This document shows positions 45,898-55,569 of a stretch of DNA of 64,000 nucleotides, piece after piece. The notes below the pieces were generated by a model. That model searched no databases. It saw nothing but the letters and a program-made list of their open reading frames with translations, and had not been told where the DNA came from. The translations under genes were made by a program, and so were the position numbers. Origin of the DNA: Methanosarcinales archaeon (GTDB taxonomy: Archaea; Halobacteriota; UBA148; JAUWXC01); NCBI GenBank assembly GCA_026016205.1, contig CP061209.1, positions 305,469-369,468 on the forward strand, read 5' to 3'. Numbering within the stretch: position 1 is the first letter of the stretch; every line of letters begins with the position of its first letter.

Positions 45898-46405
45898 GCT
45901 CCAGGTATGACTCGCGAATTGTGTCTTCCTTTCTCATGCCCAACTTGCGCAATATTTCAAAAATGCGGTTGAGCGCTGGTTGATACTCTTTATGTGCTAC
46001 TATTGCCTCTATTTCCATATACGTTCCCAGGCCTTGTACGTCATCGATTGATATGGTGAGATCATGCAGTCGATATACCTGTCTGCGTTTTATCACGGTT
46101 GCAACTTCTTCGAAACCAAGCGCTTTAAGCATGGCCATTGCCCGCTCCGCATCTGCTACTGGCACTGTTATTTCCTTGCGCGTCTTGCTCACTTTGTCTA
46201 ACTTTGGACCTTTGTATGTCAGCGTTATATCTTTACTGGAACGTATCCGCAGTGCCTCATCCGTCTTGGCAAAGTCGCAGTGGGGTGCATTAAAATACAC
46301 ATCTCTTTCATCCTCTTCTGCAATAAATTGGGTGCCAAGCTCTTCCAGTCTGCGCTTCAATGCCCCTATATCCTTTATGGGTGCTTTAATTTCAACTTCG
46401 ATCAT
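45881..46405 (-). CDS. CYTH-domain protein (class IV adenylate cyclase-like)
   Basis: A 174-residue CYTH (CyaB/thiamine triphosphatase) domain. It starts MIEVEIKAPI with the ExExK motif (residues 3-7), followed by ALRIRSS and TYKGPKLDKVSKTRKEI. The fold makes cyclic AMP in a few bacteria but usually hydrolyses triphosphates. In Archaea the role is not settled. Confidence 0.88.
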   Translation of the reverse strand: MIEVEIKAPIKDIGALKRRLEELGTQFIAEEDERDVYFNAPHCDFAKTDEALRIRSSKDITLTYKGPKLDKVSKTRKEITVPVADAERAMAMLKALGFEEVATVIKRRQVYRLHDLTISIDDVQGLGTYMEIEAIVAHKEYQPALNRIFEILRKLGMRKEDTIRESYLELILRR

Positions 46406-46458
46406 GTGATACTAGAGATGGAAACTTTGAAGTATAAAGCATTGCTTTAGGCTATATC

Positions 46459-47223
46459 ATGCCGATTAAAAAAGGAGATTTTATCAAGATATCATATACA
46501 GGACGGGTTAAGGACGGTGATGTCTTTGACACAACAGACGAAAAGGTTGCGAAAGAGGCGGATATATTCAATGAAAATGTCAAGTATGGCCCTCAGCTAA
46601 TTGTGGTTGGTTCAGGGTATTCCGTCAAAGGATTGGAGGGCGATATTATTGGCAAAGCCGTCAGCTATAAAGGCACAGTTGAGGTCTCACCAGAAAAAGG
46701 ATTTGGGGAGCATAACCCAAAATTGGTCGAGACATTTTCTATAACCAAGTTTAAGGAAAGGCCTATAATGGGGGCAAGGGTTAACCTAAATGGAAGGGTA
46801 GGCACCATCAGCACTGTCATAGGGCGGCGTGTAAGAGTCGACTTCAACCACCCTCTGGCAGGCCAAACCGTTGTGTACGATTACACTATCGAGGAGCAAG
46901 TCAAGGATACTAAAAACAAGATCAATGGGCTTGTAGAGATGTATGCCCACACCAATCTAGATGTTGATGTTAAGGGCGACGCGGCCATTATCAGCGTCCC
47001 ATATGCATTATCGTTTGACCAGCACTGGTTGTTATCGAAGAAGCAGATCGCTGACGATGTTTTAGCCCATACCAATCTCAAGGAAGTCCAATACATGGAG
47101 AAGCATATGGCTCCAAAGGCAGAGCAAGAAGTCAAAAAGGCGGCTAAAGTATCCAAGAAGCCAGCAAAGAAGGCAACAAAGCAAAGAAAAACATCAAAGC
47201 CCGAGAAGGCTGCTAAGAAGTAG
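46459..47223 (+). CDS. FKBP-type peptidyl-prolyl isomerase (SlyD-like)
   Basis: A 254-residue folding helper. The FKBP domain (KKGDFIKISYTGRVKDGDVFDTT) holds an inserted IF chaperone domain, as in SlyD and archaeal long FKBPs; VSPEKGFGEHNPKLV is in it. A middle alpha/beta part and a Lys-rich tail (about 215-254, repeated KKAAK/KKPAKKA) follow. The tail suggests nucleic-acid or ribosome contact. Confidence 0.9.
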   Translation: MPIKKGDFIKISYTGRVKDGDVFDTTDEKVAKEADIFNENVKYGPQLIVVGSGYSVKGLEGDIIGKAVSYKGTVEVSPEKGFGEHNPKLVETFSITKFKERPIMGARVNLNGRVGTISTVIGRRVRVDFNHPLAGQTVVYDYTIEEQVKDTKNKINGLVEMYAHTNLDVDVKGDAAIISVPYALSFDQHWLLSKKQIADDVLAHTNLKEVQYMEKHMAPKAEQEVKKAAKVSKKPAKKATKQRKTSKPEKAAKK

Positions 47224-47665
47224 ACCTTTTCAATTCAGCCAATTTGAGTGAGCGCTTGCAATCATGCTCAGGCATCTCGCTAACTACTTTGACAATCGTG
47301 CACTTATCGCCATTTTGTAGCCCAGCCGGATGGCAAAAATCATATGCTCTGCACATCTTTTCATCACATTTTTGCATTTCAAATGATATCTTGGCGCCCT
47401 TTAATGCTCTCTTGACATCTATCGCTGCCACAATTGGGGCTTCCATCACTTCGACAACAGTTGCCCCAGACTCATGCACAGGACACTCGTGTTGCACATT
47501 TCTCAAACCTGTTATTACGTATCTCCTTCCAGCATCGAGATTCATGCATGTCTTTCTGAGTTTGCAGTTTTTGCACTCAGTGCTCGTGCCCAGGAACACG
47601 AATTCCGCTCCAATCATAGCTTGCCTTTTTCCAATGAGGGTTACTTTCGTATTCGTGCCTCTCAT
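47213..47665 (-). CDS. UPF0179-family cysteine-rich protein
   Basis: A 150-residue archaeal protein with conserved cysteines: CKNCKLRKTC in the middle and KCDEKMCRAYDFCHP near residue 100. It fits the UPF0179 family of unknown function, with metal or Fe-S binding likely. It overlaps the FKBP end by 11 bases and follows egsA on the same strand. Confidence 0.85.
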   Translation of the reverse strand: MRGTNTKVTLIGKRQAMIGAEFVFLGTSTECKNCKLRKTCMNLDAGRRYVITGLRNVQHECPVHESGATVVEVMEAPIVAAIDVKRALKGAKISFEMQKCDEKMCRAYDFCHPAGLQNGDKCTIVKVVSEMPEHDCKRSLKLAELKRSTS

Positions 47666-47674
47666 TAAAACACC

Positions 47675-48733
47675 TTAAATCACTTTGGTGGCTTTCGCGA
47701 GATTTTCTGCTGCCTTTCTGGTCAGTCCATCTCCCAGAATCGTGTATCTCTCCGGCCGAATTTCATGTGCGTGTACCAGTGCTTCAACGATGTAATGCTC
47801 ATCGATACCGAGCTCTTTCGCATTTGTCGGCGCTCCTACTGTTTTCAATGCATTCCTAATGAGTTGCCAGTCGCCGTTATGCAGGTACATCATCATAATC
47901 GTACCAACGCCGCATTGCTCGCCGTGTAACGCCGGCTTGGGCGCTATTTTATCCAATACATGGCTGAATTTGTGCTCCGAGCCGGAAGCAGGTCTACTGC
48001 TCCCAGCAATACTCATCGCCACTCCAGAAGAGATGAGCGCCTTGGTTACAATTCGCGCAGATTTTTCGAATCCAAGCTTGATTGATTCTGCTGCATCAAT
48101 CGTAATCTGTGCAGTCATCTGGGCGAGGGCTGTGGCATACTCGCTGTACTCTTCGCCATATAGTTTGTGTGCGAGTTGCCAGTCTTTTATCGCGGTGTAG
48201 TTTGAGATGATATCTCCGCAGCCGGATGCAAGCAGCCGGTATGGTGCAGATGCGATTATCTTTGTATCGGCGATTACGGCTAGCGGTGCCTGTGCAGATG
48301 CCGAAACGCTTCCTTTGCCCTGGGATATTGACGCCCTTGAAGATGCAATTCCATCATGGGATGCAGCTGTGGGGACACTCAAGAATGGTATATTTAATTG
48401 CATGGATGCGAGTTTGGCGGCGTCTATCGATTTGCCGCCTCCAACGCCGAGCAAAAAGGATGCCTTGCTCGCCTTTTCCTTTACCCTCTCAACCTCCTGC
48501 ATGGATGCAGACGAAATCTCGATTATGCTGGTGCCATGCCCTTCACTTGATATTATGTCAGCGACGGTCTCGCCTGCGATCTTCCTGGTGGTTGGGCCGG
48601 TTACCACTATCGCTTCTCCCTCCAGTCCAAGGTCTTTACAGACCTTGTCGACGCTGTTTATTGCATCATGCCCTATAACTACGTACCTCGGCAGTTGCAT
48701 CCATTTAGTGAGATTTAAGCCCTCTTGGTTCAA
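47675..48733 (-). CDS. egsA: sn-glycerol-1-phosphate dehydrogenase
   Basis: A 352-residue enzyme that makes the G1P backbone of archaeal lipids from dihydroxyacetone phosphate. It has [12 protein letters not shown] at the start, [15 protein letters not shown] (nucleotide motif near residue 98), [17 protein letters not shown] and [12 protein letters not shown]. It is the lipid counterpart of the mevalonate module 3 kb away and is divergent from the DUF63 gene. Confidence 0.95.
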   Translation of the reverse strand: MNQEGLNLTKWMQLPRYVVIGHDAINSVDKVCKDLGLEGEAIVVTGPTTRKIAGETVADIISSEGHGTSIIEISSASMQEVERVKEKASKASFLLGVGGGKSIDAAKLASMQLNIPFLSVPTAASHDGIASSRASISQGKGSVSASAQAPLAVIADTKIIASAPYRLLASGCGDIISNYTAIKDWQLAHKLYGEEYSEYATALAQMTAQITIDAAESIKLGFEKSARIVTKALISSGVAMSIAGSSRPASGSEHKFSHVLDKIAPKPALHGEQCGVGTIMMMYLHNGDWQLIRNALKTVGAPTNAKELGIDEHYIVEALVHAHEIRPERYTILGDGLTRKAAENLAKATKVI

Positions 48734-48744
48734 ATTGACACCTC

Positions 48745-49581
48745 ATGAGTCTTCTATCAATCCAAGATCTCATCGTCAAATACTACATCGACCCCATTGT
48801 GTATGATACAGGGTATAATCCTGTGAATACACTAACATGGGGCATTTTGTTAGGCATTAGCCTCTTTGGACTATTAAAGTTACTGGAAAAATTGGACATT
48901 GGCGTAGGTCGGCGGTTTGTACTTGCGACCGTGCCGTACGTCCTTGTTGGCAGCATGCTCAGGGTCATGGAGGACGCAGAGTTATTTCCATCACCTCTGA
49001 GTTATCTGTTCGTAACACCGCTGGTATACTTCGTCGTATTTGCTGGATGTGCTGGCGTATTGCTGGCGCTAGCACGATTACGTAGTGCCAGCAAGATAGA
49101 TAACATTGAGTCAGTCTTTGCCTCCATTGGGGCGTTCTGGGCACTGCTGTGTCTGGCTGCCCTATTATGGGACCAGGAAATCCTTTTTGCTTGGATACCA
49201 TTTGCGGCCATTAGCATCGCCACACTTTTAGCCGTCATAATTTACGCCACTGCCAGAAGTTTACGCATTCATTTCCTGTCGGATGGACTTAATATACTCA
49301 TCATCTGGGCGCATATGTTTGACGCATCTTCTACGTTTATAGGGGTAAATTACGTGGGATATGTGGAGAAGCACGTATTGAGCGCACTCTTGACAAAGCT
49401 GTGTGGAACTGCACTGGTAATGTACCCGCTGAAAGTCGCGGTAATCATTCCGGCATTGTTCTTTATCGATTCATATCTGGGCGAAGACGACGACCTTAAA
49501 AACCTGGCAAAACTTGCGATTCTGGTTCTCGGACTCGCTCCTGGAACGAGAAATGTGCTCAGAATGATGCTTGGGGTGTGA
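48745..49581 (+). CDS. DUF63-family membrane protein
   Basis: A 278-residue archaeal membrane protein with about seven hydrophobic segments, starting with the soluble SIQDLIVKYYIDPIVYDTGYN, and with HMFDASSTFIGVNYVGY in the middle. It fits DUF63, a family of unknown function. It runs divergently from egsA, from which it is separated by 11 bases, and is followed by the SpoIIM-type gene. Confidence 0.88.
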   Translation: MSLLSIQDLIVKYYIDPIVYDTGYNPVNTLTWGILLGISLFGLLKLLEKLDIGVGRRFVLATVPYVLVGSMLRVMEDAELFPSPLSYLFVTPLVYFVVFAGCAGVLLALARLRSASKIDNIESVFASIGAFWALLCLAALLWDQEILFAWIPFAAISIATLLAVIIYATARSLRIHFLSDGLNILIIWAHMFDASSTFIGVNYVGYVEKHVLSALLTKLCGTALVMYPLKVAVIIPALFFIDSYLGEDDDLKNLAKLAILVLGLAPGTRNVLRMMLGV

Positions 49582-49588
49582 ATCTGGC

Positions 49589-50167
49589 ATGCTACTACAC
49601 AGGCCAACGTACGAGGAATTTCAAGAATATATTGTTACTATGAGGTATCATTTGCTCTTGGCGGTGCTGGTCTTTGCAGCATCCACGGTGACTGGATATG
49701 GATGCGCGGCTCTTAGTCCAGGACTCTCAGCCGAATTGATGAACAAGTTGAGCAGCCAGTTTGGTGCATTGGTCGGACTCCCCCCGTTATTGTTAATGCT
49801 CAGAATTTTTGCGCAAAACTCGGTTCTATGTTTTGCTGTAATGCTCTTGGGAATTTTATTTGGTATTATCCCAATGGTATTTCTCATTTATAACGGGTTC
49901 ATAATTGGCGCAGTAATCTACGCAGTAAGCCAGAAACATGGAATCGCGCTCGTCCTGCTCAATATTCTTCCGCATGGAGTTATTGAAATTCCAATGGTCC
50001 TCTTGAGTGCTGCTATCGGCATCCGCCTTGGTCATGAGACTATCAAAAAGCTCCTGGGAGAGGGGGTTATTAAAAAGACGCTCATAGACGGTCTTAGAAT
50101 ATACGCCTTCTGGATTCTGCCGCTCTTGTTCGTCGCAGCCGCCATTGAGGCAGCACTTGTCCTATGA
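49589..50167 (+). CDS. SpoIIM/DUF95-type membrane protein
   Basis: A 192-residue protein with five or so membrane helices and NILPHGVIEIPMVLLSAAIGIRLG, typical of the stage II sporulation M family, which in Archaea is widespread and not linked to spores. The ATG at 49589 is taken; the open frame starts 6 codons earlier. It ends about 50 bases before proS. Confidence 0.88.
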   Translation: MLLHRPTYEEFQEYIVTMRYHLLLAVLVFAASTVTGYGCAALSPGLSAELMNKLSSQFGALVGLPPLLLMLRIFAQNSVLCFAVMLLGILFGIIPMVFLIYNGFIIGAVIYAVSQKHGIALVLLNILPHGVIEIPMVLLSAAIGIRLGHETIKKLLGEGVIKKTLIDGLRIYAFWILPLLFVAAAIEAALVL

Positions 50168-50219
50168 GTAAAAATGATATATCTTATGGCCCCTTTAAAA
50201 GTTTGTAACAGGTGATTTC

Positions 50220-51632
50220 GTGGCAAAGGCACTCCCTAAAAAAGCGAATTTCAGCGAATGGTACAGTGAGATACTGTCAATGGCAGGGATTGTAGATGTC
50301 CGGTACCCTATAAAAGGCCTCTGTGTATGGCATCCCTTCGGTTTGGTCCTCAAAAACAAGGTGTATTTGATTCTCAGGTCGTTGCTGGATGTGGACCACC
50401 AAGAGGCGCTTTTCCCACTGCTCATTCCAGAAACCGAGTTCATGAAAGAGGCCGAACACATCAAGGGATTTGAAGAAGAGGTTTACTGGGTTACAAAAGG
50501 TGGAACCACGCACTTAGACGTTCCACTTGCGCTGCGCCCCACATCCGAAACTGCGATTTATCCCATGTTTAAATTATGGATACGCTCTCATGCGGATTTG
50601 CCGTTGAAGATGTACCAGATAGTGAACACGTTCCGCTATGAAACAAAGCATACCAGGCCGCTTATTCGCGTGAGAGAAATTACATCCTTCAAAGAGGCGC
50701 ACACCGCTCATGCCACATGGGAAGCTGCAGAAAAGCAGGTATATGAAGCCGTGCGAATTTATTCCAAGTTCTATGACAGGTTGGCGATCCCGCATATTAT
50801 CACGAAACGCCCGAACTGGGACAAGTTTCCTGGTGCGGATTACTCGATTGCAGTTGATACGCTCATGCCTGACGGCAAAACGCTACAGATAGGCACGATT
50901 CACCACTTAGGTTCCAATTTTGCCAAAACATTTGACATCACATACGAGGATGTGAATGGGGAGCAGCAATACGTCCATCAGACATGTTATGGCATCTCTG
51001 AGCGATGCATAGCGGCAGTCATCGCGATACATGGCGACGATAAGGGGCTGGTCTTTCCGCCAGAGGTCGCGCCGATTCAGGTTGTGGTCATCCCAATTCC
51101 ATTTGGCGAAGGAAAAGATGTGCTCGAGGCATCCAAGCGTGTTCACAAGATGCTTAGCGATGCAGGATTCCGCGTGGCGTTGGACGACTCGGATGAGAGG
51201 CCAGGTGCGAAGTTCTACAAGTGGGAGATGAAAGGCGTTCCCCTGCGAATAGAGGTAGGGCCGCGCGATTTGAAATCCAATTCAGTGACGCTTGTGCGAA
51301 GAGACACCTCTGAGAAGACTTCTATACCTGTGCCCGACTTAGTTCCAGCAATTAACCAAAAACTGAAAGACATACACGCGAATCTCTGTGTGAGAGCCAA
51401 AAAATCATTCGATGAAAGGGTTGTTGAGTGTGCTACCTTAAGCGAGGTAAAAACTGCGGTCAAAAAGGGCATTGCTAAAGTCAACTGGTGCGGCGATGAG
51501 CAATGCGGCATAAAGATGGAAGAGGGCACTGGTGCAGACGTACTGGGCGAATTGGCGCAGACTAAAAAGGGCAAATGCCCTGTCTGTGGCAAGAAGACTG
51601 ACACGGTCGTGCTGATGGCGAGGACGTATTAA
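50220..51632 (+). CDS. proS: Prolyl-tRNA synthetase (archaeal/eukaryotic type)
   Basis: A 470-residue class II synthetase that charges tRNA-Pro. The core has [16 protein letters not shown] (motif 2 area near residue 105) and [20 protein letters not shown]; the C-terminal domain has zinc cysteines in CGDEQC and CPVCGKK near residues 425-460. It begins with GTG, supported by AGGTGAT at 50210-50216. Confidence 0.96.
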   Translation: MAKALPKKANFSEWYSEILSMAGIVDVRYPIKGLCVWHPFGLVLKNKVYLILRSLLDVDHQEALFPLLIPETEFMKEAEHIKGFEEEVYWVTKGGTTHLDVPLALRPTSETAIYPMFKLWIRSHADLPLKMYQIVNTFRYETKHTRPLIRVREITSFKEAHTAHATWEAAEKQVYEAVRIYSKFYDRLAIPHIITKRPNWDKFPGADYSIAVDTLMPDGKTLQIGTIHHLGSNFAKTFDITYEDVNGEQQYVHQTCYGISERCIAAVIAIHGDDKGLVFPPEVAPIQVVVIPIPFGEGKDVLEASKRVHKMLSDAGFRVALDDSDERPGAKFYKWEMKGVPLRIEVGPRDLKSNSVTLVRRDTSEKTSIPVPDLVPAINQKLKDIHANLCVRAKKSFDERVVECATLSEVKTAVKKGIAKVNWCGDEQCGIKMEEGTGADVLGELAQTKKGKCPVCGKKTDTVVLMARTY

Positions 51633-51688
51633 TGCCGAGTACAGGGCAATATATCGCGTTTTCACCTATGGTCAAGGCCCACAAGTGC

Positions 51689-52198
51689 TTATGACCTCTT
51701 CAGCGATAACTTCTTCTTTAACTCATCCATCCTTTTTCTAATGTTATCCCAGTGGCTGCCTTCCCAGTAGACCTGCCCACAGTTATCACACACCCAGAAA
51801 TCGATGGTGCCAATCAGTCTGTCCGGTACATAATCCTTTTTTCTTAGTGAGTCTTCATCTTCTGCTCTTGCCTTTCTGATGGAGGTATTGCATATCGTGC
51901 ACCTGCTCATTTTTGGCTCCAGCTGAATATTGCAGCAGGAATACACTTCTTCCAGTTGCTCTATTGCCATGTCAGAGTGGATGAAACAAATCGGCATGCC
52001 CTGTTTCTCCGCTTTTGACCTAATCGCCCTATCTCTCGTGAGAAGTATTCTCCCCTCTTTTGTCAGGTTCAATAACAGGTCATCCTCGCCTGCGCTCGTG
52101 TCAAAATCATTTGCGCTGATTACATCGTATCCAAGTAGCCTTAGCCAGGTGGTCAGCTTACCCAACATCCTATCTACTACAAATTTCACGACAATCAC
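51689..52198 (-). CDS. Mut7-C RNase-domain protein
   Basis: A 169-residue protein with a PIN-like Mut7-C domain (KFVVDRMLGKLTTWLRLLGYDVISA; RILLTRDRAI) and a C-terminal zinc ribbon (CTICNTS...CDNCGQVYWEG). Such proteins are taken to be ribonucleases. It overlaps the wHTH gene by 4 bases, so three small genes form an operon here. Confidence 0.88.
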   Translation of the reverse strand: MIVVKFVVDRMLGKLTTWLRLLGYDVISANDFDTSAGEDDLLLNLTKEGRILLTRDRAIRSKAEKQGMPICFIHSDMAIEQLEEVYSCCNIQLEPKMSRCTICNTSIRKARAEDEDSLRKKDYVPDRLIGTIDFWVCDNCGQVYWEGSHWDNIRKRMDELKKKLSLKRS

Positions 52199-52479
52199 TT
52201 AATGAGTTTGACCAAAACGCCTTCTCCGTGCGGAGCCTTTTGAATCATGTCCTTCTTTTCCATATTCATGAGCAAAACCTCGACCCTTGCCTTAGAAAAG
52301 CCAGTTTGTTCCATGATGTTGGAGCAAAGCATCTCGCCGCCTGACTGTTGTAGCGCCTCTTTAATCGCATCTCTACCAGATTGTAGAATATTTTTAATTA
52401 AAAAGGCAAGTCTCATGGTCAACGTTATTGCAAAGAATGCACACATCCAAATTGCAAGGCGCGTGAAATCAGGATTCAT
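52195..52479 (-). CDS. Membrane-anchored winged-helix protein
   Basis: A 94-residue protein with one N-terminal hydrophobic segment (about residues 8-28) and a winged-helix-like part (LCSNIMEQTGFSKARVEVLLMNMEKKDMI). This looks like a small anchored DNA-binding protein. No target is evident. It overlaps both neighbours as ATGA. Confidence 0.75.
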   Translation of the reverse strand: MNPDFTRLAIWMCAFFAITLTMRLAFLIKNILQSGRDAIKEALQQSGGEMLCSNIMEQTGFSKARVEVLLMNMEKKDMIQKAPHGEGVLVKLIK

Positions 52480-52712
52480 TTTATCACAATGTATTTATCA
52501 TTCCCGTACAGGATGATCATCTGCCCCATAAGTACGATGATTAGGTCTATTTCGTGTCCTTTTGTCTCAAGATTTTTTATCGTATCATGTGCCCTTATAG
52601 TCAATTCCCGCTCAGGCGTATGTGTTGCTTTCAGGCTTTGTTGATGCGCCTCGTTAAATGCCTTGGCGGAGAATACAAGTACATTTTCCATGTACTTTCC
52701 TATCAAATTCAT
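52476..52712 (-). CDS. Short protein of unknown function
   Basis: I do not recognise this 78-residue protein. It has a predicted helix (ENVLVFSAKAFNEAHQQSLK) and a strand-rich end (DLIIVLMGQMIILYGNDKYIVIK). Met8 (MENVLV) is also a possible start. It opens the operon with the winged-helix and Mut7-C genes, which are joined to it by ATGA overlaps. Confidence 0.65.
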   Translation of the reverse strand: MNLIGKYMENVLVFSAKAFNEAHQQSLKATHTPERELTIRAHDTIKNLETKGHEIDLIIVLMGQMIILYGNDKYIVIK

Positions 52713-52905
52713 GATGCCATTATCCTATTACTCATATTTATATTTCGTCTCCATATTATATGCTTCTTTGATAGTTTTTATGGAACTAAGAGAGGGGCTT
52801 AGGATTTGCGATTTTAAAGATGGTATTTGCATAGCAAGGCTTAAATATGGAAATGACTAAAGGCTATGTAACTGGTTTTCCTAGTTTTGATTAAAGGGGA
52901 TAAAG

Positions 52906-53538
52906 ATGGTTAGCGACAATAGATACAAAGGAACTACTACGGTTGGCTTAGTCTGCGGTAACGGCGTTGTATTGGCAAGCGAAAAAAGAGCGACTATGGG
53001 CACTTTCATCGCGAGTAGAGACGCGAAAAAGATATATCAGGTTGACGATCGAATTGGCATGACTACTGCAGGTGCGGTTGGTGATGCCCAGGTTCTGGCG
53101 AGGATAATTACAATAGAAGCAAAACTCTATAAGATCCGAAGAGGGGAGCCCATGGCAGTTGGTGCAGTTTCTACACTGTTATCTAATATCCTAAGTACAC
53201 AGAGATATTTTCCATATATGACCCAGCTGATTATTGGAGGGGTTGATACCAAAGGGTCACGTCTCTTCTCGTTGGACCCACTGGGCGGCCAGATAGAGGA
53301 AACAAAAGTGGTTGCTACGGGCTCGGGCTCACCTATTGCATATGGCATCTTAGAAGACAGATATAAAGACGACATGTCGTTGGACGAAGGTGTCAATCTG
53401 GCAATACGGGCGCTACACGCTGCCATCAAGCGAGACGCCGCCTCTGGTGATGGAATAGAGGTAGTCACGATCACGCCAGATAAATATAGAGTCTTAGGTG
53501 AAGAAGAACTCTCTAAAAGGGCGAGTCCATTGGCGTAG
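52906..53538 (+). CDS. psmB: Proteasome beta subunit
   Basis: A 210-residue peptidase subunit of the 20S proteasome. A 9-residue propeptide is removed before TTTVGLV, exposing Thr10 as catalytic Thr1; Lys33 lies in SEKRATMG, and [15 protein letters not shown] contains the later active-site residues. TTAAATATG near 52841 is a possible TATA box. No alpha subunit gene is adjacent. Confidence 0.96.
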   Translation: MVSDNRYKGTTTVGLVCGNGVVLASEKRATMGTFIASRDAKKIYQVDDRIGMTTAGAVGDAQVLARIITIEAKLYKIRRGEPMAVGAVSTLLSNILSTQRYFPYMTQLIIGGVDTKGSRLFSLDPLGGQIEETKVVATGSGSPIAYGILEDRYKDDMSLDEGVNLAIRALHAAIKRDAASGDGIEVVTITPDKYRVLGEEELSKRASPLA

Positions 53539-53553
53539 TCGTTTTTATTTTTA

Positions 53554-53563
53554 TTTATATAAC
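53554..53563 (+). promoter_or_regulatory. TATA box for the beta-CASP RNase gene
   Basis: TTTATATAAC lies about 26-35 bases before the ATG at 53589. Start of transcription would be within a few bases of the ATG, so the message would be leaderless or nearly so. Pattern only. Confidence 0.5.
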
Positions 53564-53588
53564 AACACAGAATCGAGAGAAAAACTCA

Positions 53589-55493
53589 ATGACGGTAGAA
53601 GAAGTTTTAAGCGAGCTCAAAGAGAAAATTCAAAAGAGATTACCGGCAGGCATAACTATATCTAGCCTCGAGTTTGAGGGGCCGGAACTTGTTCTGTACA
53701 CAAAAGAGCCTCGGAAATTTGCAGATAATGGAGATATAATCAGGACGCTTGCTAAGGATATACGCAAGCGAATCACTGTGCGGCCAGACCCAGAAGTTCT
53801 TGCCGAGCCCGACGATGCCATCAAAAAGATCGAACAAATCGTTCCGGCAGAAGCCAAAATCACTGATTATTTCTTTGATATGGATAAAGGTGAAGTTGTC
53901 ATCGAGGCAGAAAAGCCGGGATTGGTTATAGGGCGGCATGGTGCCATGCTCAGGGATATTACGAAGAGCATTGGATGGTCACCAAAAGTGGCAAGGACAC
54001 CCCCTATCGAGTCGTCTATCATAAAAAATATACGCCAGTACATGCGCGTCGAGAGTAAGGCCAGAAAAACAATTTTAAGGCAAATTGGCAAAAAAATCCA
54101 CAGGGATTTAACCTCTAAGGATTCGTGGATACGCATAACAGCTCTGGGCGGCTGCAGAGAGGTAGGAAGAAGTTCATACTTATTATCAACGCCTGAGACA
54201 AGGGTTCTGATTGATTGTGGTGTTAACCTTGGATCAGAGAATAACGGAACTCCATATCTATATGCGCCGGAGGTCAGTCCGATTAATCAGATTGATGCGG
54301 TAGTTCTTACACATGCTCATTTGGACCATTCTGGTTTATTGCCCTTGTTGTACAAATATGGTTACGATGGTCCTCTTTATTTAACCCCGCCTACCAGAGA
54401 CTTGGCGTTATTACTACAACTGGATTACATCGAAGTGGCAGTCAGAGAGGGTAAAAAGGCGCCTTATGACTCTGCGATGATTAGAGAGGCGCTCAAACAT
54501 ACAATCATGTTAAACTATGGGGAAGTCACCGACATTGCGCCGGACATCAGGTTAACATTCTATAATGCGGGGCATATTCTCGGGTCATCGATAGCGCATT
54601 TTCACATCGGCGAGGGTCTATACAATATTGCCTTTACCGGCGATTTTAAATATGAGCCAACAAGGCTCTTTGATCCCGCAGTAAATGATTTTCCAAGATT
54701 AGAGGCGCTGGTAATGGAATCTACATATGGCGGTGCCAGGGACTATCAACCATCTCGCAGGGAAGCGGAACATAAGCTTCATACCGTCGTAAAGCAGACG
54801 ATTGATAGAGGCGGCAAGGTTTTGATACCAGCATTTGCCGTGGGCAGAAGTCAGGAAGTCATGATTGTTTTAGAGGAAGCAATTAGAACGGGCGTTCTCG
54901 GCGATGTGTCAGTATACCTGGATGGCATGATATGGGAGGCAACTGCGATTCATACTACGCATCCTGAGTACCTAAATAGTGAATTGAGGGCGCAAATCTT
55001 CCATAAAGGGTTAAATCCATTTTTATCAGATAATTTTATTCGGGTCAAATCAGCTAAACGTCGGGATATCATCAATGGTGGCCCTTGTGTTATACTTGCT
55101 ACATCGGGCATGTTGAATGGTGGTCCTGTGATGGAGTATCTCAAAGCGCTCGCTCCTGATGAGCGAAACACGCTCGTATTCGTAGGCTACCAGGCAGAGG
55201 GGACATTGGGAAGAAGAATTCAAAAGGGATGGAAAGAACTCCCATTTTCAATAGAAGGAAAGACAGAAACTGTCAAGGTTAATATGGATGTAGAGACCGT
55301 TGATGGGTTCTCTGGTCACTCAGATCGACGACAGTTAATGAATTTCGTCAGGAGAATGAACCCCTGCCCTGAGCGCATATTCCTCAGCCATGGCGAGGAA
55401 AGCAAGTGCTTGGACCTTGCGAGTTCATTGTACAAGAAATATAAAATAGAGACAAGAGTGCCAATGAACCTGGAGACGATACGACTTATCTAA
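53589..55493 (+). CDS. fttA: FttA/aCPSF1 beta-CASP ribonuclease
   Basis: A 634-residue enzyme of the archaeal aCPSF1 family that cuts RNA and ends transcription, moving with RNA polymerase. N-terminal KH domains (about 1-150, [19 protein letters not shown]) precede the metallo-beta-lactamase core with THAHLDHSG near residue 240 and the beta-CASP domain ([15 protein letters not shown]); FSGHSDR and LSHGEESKC lie near the end. Confidence 0.96.
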   Translation: MTVEEVLSELKEKIQKRLPAGITISSLEFEGPELVLYTKEPRKFADNGDIIRTLAKDIRKRITVRPDPEVLAEPDDAIKKIEQIVPAEAKITDYFFDMDKGEVVIEAEKPGLVIGRHGAMLRDITKSIGWSPKVARTPPIESSIIKNIRQYMRVESKARKTILRQIGKKIHRDLTSKDSWIRITALGGCREVGRSSYLLSTPETRVLIDCGVNLGSENNGTPYLYAPEVSPINQIDAVVLTHAHLDHSGLLPLLYKYGYDGPLYLTPPTRDLALLLQLDYIEVAVREGKKAPYDSAMIREALKHTIMLNYGEVTDIAPDIRLTFYNAGHILGSSIAHFHIGEGLYNIAFTGDFKYEPTRLFDPAVNDFPRLEALVMESTYGGARDYQPSRREAEHKLHTVVKQTIDRGGKVLIPAFAVGRSQEVMIVLEEAIRTGVLGDVSVYLDGMIWEATAIHTTHPEYLNSELRAQIFHKGLNPFLSDNFIRVKSAKRRDIINGGPCVILATSGMLNGGPVMEYLKALAPDERNTLVFVGYQAEGTLGRRIQKGWKELPFSIEGKTETVKVNMDVETVDGFSGHSDRRQLMNFVRRMNPCPERIFLSHGEESKCLDLASSLYKKYKIETRVPMNLETIRLI

Positions 55494-55538
55494 GTAACTT
55501 CAGAGCGCTTTTTTAAAGTAGTTTTTTGGTCAATACGG

Positions 55539-55550
55539 TAATATATATTA
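55539..55550 (+). promoter_or_regulatory. TATA box for the surface-protein gene
   Basis: TAATATATATTA ends 19 bases before the ATG at 55570, placing transcription start near the start codon. AGAAGGTTGAGGG between them may serve as a ribosome site. Pattern only. Confidence 0.4.
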
Positions 55551-55569
55551 AGAAGGTTGAGGGTAATAG

